From Aliidongia sp035943795 (GTDB taxonomy: Bacteria; Pseudomonadota; Alphaproteobacteria; ATCC43930; CGMCC-115725): a stretch of DNA of 64,000 nucleotides. Position 1 is the first letter of the stretch, and each line of letters starts with the position of its first letter. Positions 54,190 through 61,417 of this stretch are shown in pieces. A program made the translations under genes and the position numbers. The stretch is taken from positions 61,002-125,001 of the forward strand of contig NZ_DASZBY010000117.1 in the NCBI RefSeq assembly GCF_035943795.1. Reading direction: 5' to 3'. Below the pieces are notes generated by a model, which did not search any database, was not told the DNA's origin, and was given only the letters and a program-made list of their open reading frames with translations.

Positions 54190-54873
54190 CTATAGCGCCG
54201 ATGTCGCAATGATATTCGCGGGACGGCGGCTCATTCTGATGATCTTACCAGACAGCTTCGCGGCTTCACCGGCATCGTGGGTGACGATGACGACCGCTGC
54301 TCCTGTTTCCTCGCGAAGCTCGAGAAACAATGCGTGCATGGCTGCCCTGGTATCGCTGTCCAGCCTCGAAAAAGGCTCGTCCATCAGAAGCAGCCGAGGC
54401 TGGGTGACGAAACTTCGGGCCAGGGTGACGCGGCTGCGCATCCCGCCGGAAAGTTCGTTCGGCAGTGCGTGAAGAAAACCGGCCAAACCCACGCGCTCCA
54501 GCGCGTTGGTGGCTCTCTTCCTGCGCTCCGCATGACCGAGGGGGCGTCGCTCCAGCGCCAGTTCGACATTTGCAAGCGCGCTGCGCCACGGCAAAAGTCG
54601 ATCGTCCTGAAACATGTACCGGACGGCATGCCAGTCGTTGCCGTTCCCGGGCGCGTTGCCGAATAGCGAGATGCTGCCTCGATCCGGCGCAGACAGACCC
54701 GCGGCGATGTGCAAAAGCGTCGACTTTCCACAGCCCGAAGGTCCCAGAACGGCAACGACTTCGCGATCGAGGACGTCGAAGGTGATGTTCTGAAGAACCT
54801 CTAATCGACCGCCCCGCCGATCGGGAAAATTCTTGAAGACGGAATGAAACTGGAGCGCGGCGACAGCGGTCAT
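54190..54873 (-). CDS. ABC transporter ATP-binding protein (SsuB/TauB-like)
   Basis: A 227-residue ATPase: Walker A GPSGCGKS, Q-loop YMFQDDRLLPW, signature LSGGMRSR, Walker B LLLMDEP and switch VTHD. The LLPW after the Q-loop is characteristic of the nitrate/sulfonate/taurine group. It is the first gene of the ATPase, binding protein, permease, A-T-TE operon; the 116-bp gap to the hybrid kinase gene upstream on the same strand should hold its promoter. Confidence 0.92.
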   Translation of the reverse strand: MTAVAALQFHSVFKNFPDRRGGRLEVLQNITFDVLDREVVAVLGPSGCGKSTLLHIAAGLSAPDRGSISLFGNAPGNGNDWHAVRYMFQDDRLLPWRSALANVELALERRPLGHAERRKRATNALERVGLAGFLHALPNELSGGMRSRVTLARSFVTQPRLLLMDEPFSRLDSDTRAAMHALFLELREETGAAVVIVTHDAGEAAKLSGKIIRMSRRPANIIATSAL

Positions 54874-54989
54874 AAATTCTTGAGCCTGGATTCGATTGAT
54901 CCATTATGGATGCAAGACCCCTTTCCGAGCAAGCTGGAAGACCGGACGGAGCGCTGCCGAAGGATATATTGGTCGTCCCTAGGATGGGA

Positions 54990-57107
54990 CTATGGCGAGC
55001 GGCCCGACCGCTTCAGCGTCGTGTCTATGATGGCGCGCGACAGTTCGGTTTGGCTGTAGGGCTTGTGCAGCAGCACCAGTTCGTCGAACAGCGCCTCCGG
55101 GATGATTTCCTCGGCCGTATAGCCGGACGCGAGCAGCACCGGCAGGTGGGGCCGGCTCGCGTTCAGCTCCTGCGCCAGTTCTATTCCGCTCTGGCCGCCG
55201 GGCATGATCACATCGCTGAACACCAGGTCGACTTCCGTCCCGCTATCGATCAGCGCCAGGGCTTCGCGGGCATTGGCTGCCTCTCGCACAAGGAAGCCCA
55301 GGTCATGGAGCATGCCGGCGGTGACCCGCCGGACGTCCGCATCGTCCTCGACCACGAGGATGAGCCCGCTTCCCGTGACGGCCGCTGGGCGCTCCGGCTC
55401 GGTCGTCGCGGCAGCGGGCAGCGCTTCCTCGGTACGGGGCAGGAAGATCGAGACCTTCGTGCCCGCCTCCGGCTCACTGTCGATGGTCACGAACCCGCGG
55501 GACTGCTTGGCGAAGCCGTAGACCTGGCTCAGGCCGAGGCCGGTGCCCTTGCCGATCCCCTTCGTGGTGAAGAACGGTTCGAACGCCCGCTCGGCGACCG
55601 CCGGCGGCATCCCGATGCCGGTATCGGCAATCGAGACGACGATGAAATCGCCGGCGATCGCACCCCAGCGGGCGGCGACATCGTGGTCGACCGACCGGCT
55701 CTCGGTCGTGAGCGTCAGAACGCCGCCGCCGGGCATGGCATCGCGTGCATTGATCGCGAGGTTGAGGATTGCCGTCTCGAGTTGGTGATGGTCGATGCGG
55801 GATCGCCAGTCGTTGGACGCGCGTACGATCTTGACCGGGATCGTCTCGCCCACGGCGCGGTCGAGCAGATGGTCGAACGTCTCGACGAAGCGATCGATGC
55901 AGACGACCTCCGCATGCAGGTCCTGCCGTCGCGAGAAGGCCAGAAGCTGCTGATTGAGCTTGGCACCGCGCTGGATGCCCTGCTGTGCCGACTCGATCAG
56001 GAAATCCGTCTTCGGGTCGCGCGGCACCCGGCGCCCGAGCATGTCGAGGCTGCCGCCGATGATCATCAGCAGATTGTTGAAATCATGGGCGATGCCGCCG
56101 GTCAGCTTGCCGACGGCTTCCATCTTCTGGGCCTGGCGCAGCTGTTCTTCGACCACCCGCTGATCGGTGACGTCCGCGACCACGCCGGCGATCCGGACCG
56201 GCTGTCCTGCGTCGTAATAGGTCTGCGCCTTGACATGGACCCGACGGACCGCATCGTCGCCCACGCGCCGGATGCGCGCTTCGAACTCCAGCCAGCCGGT
56301 TTTTACCGCCTCGGCAAAAGCCCGCTCGACCCTGTCGCGGTCATCGGGCACCAGCCGGTCCATCGAGTCCCGAAGGGTCCATCCGGGGACCCGTCCGGTG
56401 TGGCCGAAGATGACGTCGTGCCGGAGCGAGCGGCGGATCATTCCGGTCGCCAGATCGAGATCCCAGCCGCCCATGCCCGCCGCGTCGAGCGCCAGACCGA
56501 GGCTGAGTTCGGCCCGCCCCCGTTCCGCGATCTCGCGTTCGAGGCGCTGGTTCGCCGCCGCCAGTTCGTCGCTGCGCCGATAGTTGTTGGTGAGGTCGGT
56601 GACGATGCCGCACACGATGCGGGCGGCGCCTTCGTCGAGAACGAGATCGACCAGCGAGATATTGACCGGCACTGCCGTCCTGTCGGACCGTCGCAGCTTG
56701 AATTCGCCGGTCGCCGCCGCGCCGGGCCCCCGGGACAGCAGCCGGTGAAAACCGGCATGGTCGCCCGGTGCGACGAAGCGGCCGAACGGGCCCCCCAGCA
56801 CGCCCTCGCGATCGGCCCCGACCAGGGTCGCGAAGCGCTCGTTGCAATAGAGGATGGTGCCGTCCTCGCTCAGCGTGACGGCCCCTTCGAGCATCTGCTC
56901 GATCAGGACGCGGTAGGGCCGGTCGGCATTTTCCAGGGTGTAGACCTGCTGGCCGTTCGGCCCGCCGACCACGACCGCGTCGACCTCGCCGTTCCGGATG
57001 GCGTCGAGCGTCTCCTCCGCCTCGCGCAGCCGCGCCTCCAGGTCGGCGACGTAGGATGCCGTCGGCGGTGTGCCGTTGTCCGCATCGTGGGTGGGAGGCG
57101 TGGACAT
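54990..57107 (-). CDS. PAS hybrid histidine kinase with receiver domain, Kai-associated
   Basis: A 705-residue soluble hybrid kinase. An N-terminal coiled segment (ADLEARLREAEETLDAIRNGEVDAVVV) leads into PAS 1 (about 60-175), PAS 2 (about 205-315), the HisKA helix with GKLTGGIAHDFNNLL (phospho-acceptor His341), HATPase_c (NLAINARDAMPGGG, DTGIGM, GKGTGLGL) and a C-terminal receiver domain (VVEDDADVR, phospho-acceptor Asp in LVFSDVIMPGG, Lys in LLHKPY). It starts 12 bases after the second kaiB stop, so it lies in the same operon and is the natural output partner of the KaiB/KaiC timer. No DNA-binding domain is attached, so a further phosphotransfer partner is needed. Confidence 0.92.
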   Translation of the reverse strand: MSTPPTHDADNGTPPTASYVADLEARLREAEETLDAIRNGEVDAVVVGGPNGQQVYTLENADRPYRVLIEQMLEGAVTLSEDGTILYCNERFATLVGADREGVLGGPFGRFVAPGDHAGFHRLLSRGPGAAATGEFKLRRSDRTAVPVNISLVDLVLDEGAARIVCGIVTDLTNNYRRSDELAAANQRLEREIAERGRAELSLGLALDAAGMGGWDLDLATGMIRRSLRHDVIFGHTGRVPGWTLRDSMDRLVPDDRDRVERAFAEAVKTGWLEFEARIRRVGDDAVRRVHVKAQTYYDAGQPVRIAGVVADVTDQRVVEEQLRQAQKMEAVGKLTGGIAHDFNNLLMIIGGSLDMLGRRVPRDPKTDFLIESAQQGIQRGAKLNQQLLAFSRRQDLHAEVVCIDRFVETFDHLLDRAVGETIPVKIVRASNDWRSRIDHHQLETAILNLAINARDAMPGGGVLTLTTESRSVDHDVAARWGAIAGDFIVVSIADTGIGMPPAVAERAFEPFFTTKGIGKGTGLGLSQVYGFAKQSRGFVTIDSEPEAGTKVSIFLPRTEEALPAAATTEPERPAAVTGSGLILVVEDDADVRRVTAGMLHDLGFLVREAANAREALALIDSGTEVDLVFSDVIMPGGQSGIELAQELNASRPHLPVLLASGYTAEEIIPEALFDELVLLHKPYSQTELSRAIIDTTLKRSGRSP

Positions 57108-57119
57108 GAGCGATCCGAC

Positions 57120-57425
57120 CTACGCCAGCGGTTGCAGGTCCAGACCGGCCAGCACGCGCTCCTGGTCGGACAGGTCGCCGATGATGCGGCGAAGCGGTTC
57201 CGGCAGGATCTTCACCAGGGTCGGCGTCGCGACGATCTGCAATTCGCGGGTGGCATCGGGGTTCTGGTACACGTCGACGACCTCGAGGTCATATTGCCCT
57301 TTCAGATTTTCCTCGCAGATGCGGCGCATGTTCTCGATGGCGCGCGTCGATCGCGGCGTGGAACCGGTGACAAAAAGCCGTAGCTTGTAGATTTTCGACG
57401 TTTCCTCGGGAGGCTCGGCGGTCAT
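57120..57425 (-). CDS. kaiB: KaiB clock protein, downstream copy
   Basis: A 101-residue KaiB. YKLRLFVTGSTPRSTRAIENMRRICEE, VVDVYQNPDATRELQIVATPTLVKILPEPLRRIIGDLSDQERVLAGLDL matches the cyanobacterial protein almost throughout, including the cis-proline TPT and the RRIIGDLSD segment involved in the fold switch that lets KaiB bind KaiC. The start ATG 57425 overlaps the preceding kaiB stop by four bases (ATGA). Of the two copies, this is closer to the canonical KaiB sequence. Confidence 0.93.
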   Translation of the reverse strand: MTAEPPEETSKIYKLRLFVTGSTPRSTRAIENMRRICEENLKGQYDLEVVDVYQNPDATRELQIVATPTLVKILPEPLRRIIGDLSDQERVLAGLDLQPLA

Positions 57426-57760
57426 TTCGTCACCGTGGCTTTGGGCTTGATATCGAGGCCTACCAGAACCCGTTCGGCGTCCGCCAGGTTGCCGATGATG
57501 CGCTTCAGCGGCGGAGGCAGGCGTCGGACCAAGGTCGGCAGGGCCACGATCTGGTCTCCGGCGGCCAGTTGCGGGGTCACCAGCAGGTCGACGACCTCGA
57601 TGGTATAGCGTCCCGCCAGATGCTCCTCGCAAATCCGTTTGAGGTTTGCGATCGCGCCGAGCGACTTCGGCGTCTGGCCCGCGACGTAGAGCCGGAGGTT
57701 ATGTTCCAGCGTCGGGTCTTCCGTGAAATCGACCTCGGGCTGGTCGTTCTCGTCCATCAT
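57422..57760 (-). CDS. kaiB: KaiB clock protein, upstream copy with acidic N-terminal extension
   Basis: A 112-residue KaiB with about 18 extra acidic residues at the start (MMDENDQPEVDFTEDPTLEH), then HNLRLYVAGQTPKSLGAIANLKRICEEH, VVDLLVTPQLAAGDQIVALPTLVRRLPPPLKRIIGNLADAERVLVGLDI. The fold-switch segment reads KRIIGNLADAE rather than RRIIGDLSD. Four-base overlaps join it to kaiC and to the second kaiB. Two differing KaiB proteins in one operon suggest competition for, or separate roles on, KaiC. Confidence 0.93.
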   Translation of the reverse strand: MMDENDQPEVDFTEDPTLEHNLRLYVAGQTPKSLGAIANLKRICEEHLAGRYTIEVVDLLVTPQLAAGDQIVALPTLVRRLPPPLKRIIGNLADAERVLVGLDIKPKATVTK

Positions 57761-59463
57761 CGGATCGCTCCGCGTTTGGTCGCGATCGCCTCTCGGTCGG
57801 CCCCAAGGACGGTCTCGCGATTTTCCTCCTGCTCGATGAGCATGGCGATCTCCGCTTCCTCGACCTCGATGGCGGCGCGCAGCTCCGCGATCTGTCGCTC
57901 GGTCGCGGCCCGCTTGCGAGCCAGCTCGCGGCGCAGCCGTTCGGTTTCCTGTTGCCGGGCGACTCCCGCATCCCGTTCCCGGGCTTCCTGGGCCAGCCGG
58001 GCGGAACCGGTCATCACGCCTTCCGGGCCGATATAGGCATCGATGAGGATGACGCCGTCATTCGTCAGCCTGAACTCCCGAAGCTGGTTCGAGTGGTTCA
58101 TGCCGCGCGATTTCAGCAGATAGAGCACCCGGTTGCGCTCGCCATTGGCCTCGACGTCGGTCAGCGAGACCCAGGTATCCATGAGCGACGAGACGCTACG
58201 CTCGCTCTCGGTCATCATCTCCTTGGATCCGGACAGGCTGGTGAACAGCGTGGTGATGCCCTTGGTCTTGCAGATGTCGGCCAGCCGGATCAGCGTCGCA
58301 TGGATCTCGGCCGACGGCCCGCGAAACGCCGAGATCGGATCAACGACCAGGATCGACGGCTCGAACCGCTCGATGTCGCGGTTCATGCGTGCCAGGTGCA
58401 TCTCGAAGCCGTAGAGGCTCGGCCGAGCGGCCTCGAACCGAAGCATGCCGGCCGCGACGTGGCGCTTCAGGTCGATCCCGACCGACAGCATGTTGCGCAT
58501 CACCTGGTCCGGCGATTCCTCGAACGCGAAATACAGGCACCGCTCGCCGCGTTCGCAGGCGGCATCCGCGAAGGAGGCGCCGAACGTCGATTTGCCGGTT
58601 CCGGCCAAGCCGGAAATCAGGACGCTCGAACCCCGGTAATAGCCACCCAGCCCGAGCATCTGGTCCAAGCCCGCCACACCGGTCGGCACCGGCTCCGGCG
58701 AGACCGCGTGGCTGAGGCCGGCCGACGTGATCGGCAGGACGCTGACGCCCTCGTCGTCGATCAGGAATGGGTACTCGTTGGTGCCATGTGCCGATCCGCG
58801 GTATTTCACGACGCGCAGGCGCCGCGTCGAGACCTGCTCCTGCACCCGGTTGTCGAGCAGGATGACGCAGTCCGAGACATATTCCTCGATGCCGTAGCGG
58901 GTCAGCTGGCCATCGCCGCGTTCGCCGGTGATGATCGCCGTCACGCCCCGATCCTTCAGCCAGGCGAACAGACGGCGCAGCTCGGCGCGCAGGATCGTGG
59001 TGTCCGCGAAGCCGGAGAACAGCGCCTCGATCGTGTCGAGCACGACGCGCTTCGCGCCGACCGTATCGATCGCATGGCCCAGCCGGACGAACAGGCCTTC
59101 GAGGTCGTACTCGCCGATCTCCTCGATCTCCGCCCGTTCGATATGGACGTGATCGATGATCAGCTTCTTTTCGGCGACGAGCCGTTCGACGTCGTAGCCG
59201 AGGGACACCACGTTGGCCGCCAGGTCGGGCGCGCGCTCTTCGAAACTCATGAACACGCCGTGCTCGCCGAACCGGACGGCGCCGTTCACCAGGAATGTCA
59301 TCGCGAACAGGGTCTTGCCGCAGCCGGCCGCGCCACAGAACAGCGAAGGGCGCCCGCTGGGCAGGCCGCCCAGGGTCAGGTCGTCGAAGCCATCGATCCC
59401 GGTCGGCGTCTTGGGCAATGCATGAGCCACGAAGGAATGAGCGAACTCGTTCAACTGGGTCAT
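57757..59463 (-). CDS. kaiC: KaiC circadian clock/timer ATPase with C-terminal coiled coil
   Basis: A 568-residue double RecA-like ATPase. CI has Walker A GAAGCGKT (44-51) and FEE (Glu76-Glu77); CII has GLAGTGKS (285-292) and FEE (Glu315-Glu316). The autophosphorylation pair aligns with Ser425-Ser426 (SERSVSSLMD), a Ser-Ser instead of cyanobacterial Ser-Thr. The C-terminus, about 485-549, is a charged coiled coil (RLAQEARERDAGV to AMLIEQEENR) in place of the KaiA-binding tail; a similar extension drives dodecamer formation and a KaiA-independent timer in Rhodobacter sphaeroides KaiC. ATG 59463 is preferred to the adjacent TTG 59466; GGAGAG lies upstream. No kaiA is present. Confidence 0.94.
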   Translation of the reverse strand: MTQLNEFAHSFVAHALPKTPTGIDGFDDLTLGGLPSGRPSLFCGAAGCGKTLFAMTFLVNGAVRFGEHGVFMSFEERAPDLAANVVSLGYDVERLVAEKKLIIDHVHIERAEIEEIGEYDLEGLFVRLGHAIDTVGAKRVVLDTIEALFSGFADTTILRAELRRLFAWLKDRGVTAIITGERGDGQLTRYGIEEYVSDCVILLDNRVQEQVSTRRLRVVKYRGSAHGTNEYPFLIDDEGVSVLPITSAGLSHAVSPEPVPTGVAGLDQMLGLGGYYRGSSVLISGLAGTGKSTFGASFADAACERGERCLYFAFEESPDQVMRNMLSVGIDLKRHVAAGMLRFEAARPSLYGFEMHLARMNRDIERFEPSILVVDPISAFRGPSAEIHATLIRLADICKTKGITTLFTSLSGSKEMMTESERSVSSLMDTWVSLTDVEANGERNRVLYLLKSRGMNHSNQLREFRLTNDGVILIDAYIGPEGVMTGSARLAQEARERDAGVARQQETERLRRELARKRAATERQIAELRAAIEVEEAEIAMLIEQEENRETVLGADREAIATKRGAIR

Positions 59464-59466
59464 CAA

Positions 59467-59794
59467 CCGCTTCTCTCCGTTGTCGGGAACAGGTGGTCGC
59501 CTGAGCAGGCCCGATTGAAAAAGGAACGTCGATTTAGAGGGGCTTCGTTTGGCGTCAACGCCTCGTACGAGAAAAGATCCCTGCGCGGCCGTTCGACCTC
59601 CCGAGAGGTGATTTCATGGCTCCGGCCCTGGCGTCAGCCCAGCCCCGGGAAATCCTCCTCGCCGTTGTTCCGGCGCGCGCAGGCCCGCTTCCGCCCGGTC
59701 GACCTCCGCCCGGCGATCAGGCTGTTGACCGTGGCACCGCGTCCAGGCGTTCTCATTGTTTATGGTTTGTTCCTGAGGTTATACTGGTCGGGCC
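59467..59794. other. Divergent intergenic region kaiC/dinB
   Basis: These 328 bases carry no credible gene. The left part should hold the kaiC promoter and ribosome site (GGAGAG near 59472). The right end holds the dinB promoter and LexA-like box. Long plus-strand readings crossing this region are the antisense shadow of kaiC. Confidence 0.7.
59756..59785 (+). promoter_or_regulatory. dinB promoter with overlapping LexA-like box
   Basis: TTGTTT (59756-59761), an 18-base spacer and TATACT (59780-59785) form a promoter ending nine bases before the dinB ATG. Overlapping the -35 is GTTT-N7-GTTC at 59758-59772, one mismatch from the alphaproteobacterial SOS box GTTC-N7-GTTC. DNA-damage induction through LexA is therefore likely, and the transcript leader would be only a few bases long. 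Confidence 0.5.
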
Positions 59795-60874
59795 ATGGCC
59801 GAGGTCGAGACCCGAAAAATCATCCATGTCGACATGGACGCGTTCTACGCGTCGGTCGAGCAGCGCGACGATCCGGCGCTGCGCGGCCGGCCCGTGGCCG
59901 TGGGCTATGGCGCCAAGCGCGGCGTGGTCGCGGCGGCCAGCTACGAGGCACGGGTGTTTGGCGTGCATTCCGCCATGCCGTCGACCACGGCGCTCAGGAA
60001 ATGCCCGGAACTGGTGTTCGTGCCGCCGCGCTTCGAGGTCTATCGCGCCGTGTCGCGCCAGATCCGCGAGATCTTCGCCGACTATACCGACCTGATCGAG
60101 CCCCTGTCGCTGGACGAGGCCTACCTGGATGTGACCGCGAACCGGAAGGGCATCCCGACCGCCTCGGCCACGGCCATGGAGATCCGGGCGCGCATCCTGG
60201 AGGTGACGGGGCTGACCGCATCGGCCGGCATTTCCTACAACAAGTTCCTGGCCAAGCTGGCGTCCGACCAGCGCAAGCCGAACGGCCAGTTCGTGGTGCC
60301 GCCCAGCGCCGGCGCCGCCTTCATCGAAGCCCTGCCGGTCCGGAAATTCCACGGCGTCGGCCCGGTGACGGCCGAGAAGATGAACCGGCTCGGCATCTTC
60401 ACCGGCGCCGACCTGCGCCAGCAGTCGCTGGCCTTCCTCCAGGGCCATTTCGGCAAGTCCGGCCCCTGGTACCACGCGATCGCCCAGGGCGAGGACCATC
60501 GGCCGGTCGTATCGGACCGGCCGCGCAAATCCTCGGGCTCGGAGACCACCTTCCGGAACGACCTGACCGAACCGGCCGAGATCGAAGAAGGCGTGATCGC
60601 GATGGCCGACGAGGTCTGGGCCTGGTGCGAAAAGGCCCAGGCGTTCGGCCGGACCGTGACGGTGAAGATCAAATACGCCGACTTCCAGCAGGCGACGCGC
60701 AGCCGCACCTTGGGCACGCCGGTCACGTCGCAGGAGGTCCTCAGATCGGTCAGCATCGACCTGGTGCGCACCGTCTTCCCGCCGGCGAAGGGCATCCGTC
60801 TGCTGGGCGTGACATTGTCGAGCTTCGACGCGGCGGAGGTTGCGCCGGTCGAGCAGTTGGATCTCGGGATTTAG
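59795..60874 (+). CDS. dinB: DNA polymerase IV (Y family)
   Basis: A 359-residue translesion polymerase. Catalytic motifs are IIHVDMDAFYASVE (first Asp), YEARVFGVHSAMPS, and PLSLDEAYLDVT (Asp-Glu pair); then come helix-hairpin-helix residues (KFHGVGPVTAEKMNRLGI) and the little-finger domain (KSSGSETTFRND, VTVKIKYADFQQATRSRT). It ends EQLDLGI; a C-terminal clamp-binding motif is not clear. It extends mismatched primers past lesions at the cost of fidelity. The start lies immediately behind the candidate SOS promoter. It stands alone, next to a mobile-element patch. Confidence 0.95.
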   Translation: MAEVETRKIIHVDMDAFYASVEQRDDPALRGRPVAVGYGAKRGVVAAASYEARVFGVHSAMPSTTALRKCPELVFVPPRFEVYRAVSRQIREIFADYTDLIEPLSLDEAYLDVTANRKGIPTASATAMEIRARILEVTGLTASAGISYNKFLAKLASDQRKPNGQFVVPPSAGAAFIEALPVRKFHGVGPVTAEKMNRLGIFTGADLRQQSLAFLQGHFGKSGPWYHAIAQGEDHRPVVSDRPRKSSGSETTFRNDLTEPAEIEEGVIAMADEVWAWCEKAQAFGRTVTVKIKYADFQQATRSRTLGTPVTSQEVLRSVSIDLVRTVFPPAKGIRLLGVTLSSFDAAEVAPVEQLDLGI

Positions 60875-60996
60875 GGTGGGCCGGGGATTTCAAACATGGA
60901 TGGGACGGCTTTGGGTGGACTGCGGTCTGACCGCTGTCGAACGGCAGCGGGGATTAGCGGACATTCGGCAGACGACTCCGCACGTCACACCTTCGC

Positions 60997-61028
60997 GTCA
61001 TCTAATTCTGTGGTCATCTAATTCGGTG
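60997..61028. repeat. Two tandem 16-bp repeats
   Basis: GTCATCTAATTCTGTG (60997-61012) is followed immediately by GTCATCTAATTCGGTG (61013-61028), 15 of 16 identical. On the other strand the second copy leads into TGTCACCGAATTAGATGAC, similar to the repeats at 61079-61130. This resembles transposase-binding repeats at an element end. Confidence 0.6.
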
Positions 61029-61068
61029 ACATTTTAGTTAACTGACTATCAGTGACAGAAGAACGCGG

Positions 61069-61102
61069 CTCGAAGCTCCATTTACTGGACTGTCACCGTA
61101 AT
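61069..61102. repeat. Direct repeat, left copy (matches 62867-62900)
   Basis: The 34 bases beginning CTCGAAGCTCCATTT recur at 62867-62900 with five mismatches. When the later IS66-family insertion is subtracted, the two copies flank about 315 bases (61103-61417, less the duplication), suggesting the boundaries of an older small element or a duplicated target. Confidence 0.55.
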
Positions 61103-61130
61103 TTCATTTAGTGGACTGTCACCGTAATTT
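61079..61130. repeat. Two tandem 26-bp repeats
   Basis: Copies at 61079-61104 and 61105-61130 differ at one base (CATTTACTGG versus CATTTAGTGG) and continue ACTGTCACCGTAATTT. A third, more divergent copy lies at 62877-62902, beyond the IS66-family element. Confidence 0.7.
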
Positions 61131-61409
61131 CTGAAGGTCTCCCTCGACCGTCAGTTCAACACCGGAAACTGGCGCGCCGCCCGCCATTCCCGCAGCGAAG
61201 CCGTTCCAAAGACACCCCGCGACGCCCACCAAGCCATCCCCGCGATCGGCTGAAAATCAAATTCCCCATAGACCAGTGCCTGCGCCCCCGCGGGTTCGTT
61301 CCTCCACGACTTTCGTACGCCTCGCGGCGCCCGAAACTCTTCAGGACTCCGGATGGGCTGCTTTCGGACAGGGAGCGCAAAAGCAGACATTCATCCGATG
61401 GCTTGGCCC

Positions 61410-61417
61410 CTCTCGAG
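61410..61417. repeat. Target-site duplication, left copy
   Basis: CCTCTCGA is repeated exactly at 62864-62871 and directly abuts the terminal inverted repeats. Eight bases is the usual duplication for IS66-family insertion. Confidence 0.9.

Larger units (their letters stand above)
60875..61409. other. Gene-free patch of degenerate mobile-element DNA
   Basis: No convincing gene is present in these 535 bases. The segment contains two sets of tandem repeats (60997-61028 and 61079-61130) that share the core TGTCACCG-(T)-AATT in opposite orientations, as in multiply repeated transposon ends. A small minus-strand frame (61390-61151) has no recognisable product. The whole is best read as relics of older insertions at which the IS66-family element later landed. 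Confidence 0.5.

Noticed and set aside
59523..59550. GGAAC...CGTTT resembling an EcfG general-stress promoter
   Set aside because: The spacer is 18 bases rather than the usual 16-17, and it points away from kaiC and lies about 245 bases before dinB, which has a better promoter.
57952..60930. Plus-strand open frame of nearly 1,000 codons
   Set aside because: Antisense to kaiC and then out of frame with dinB; both real genes have complete catalytic motifs, this frame has none.
61151..61390. Small minus-strand frame left of the IS66-family element
   Set aside because: No ribosome site or family resemblance, and it lies in repeat-bounded relic DNA.
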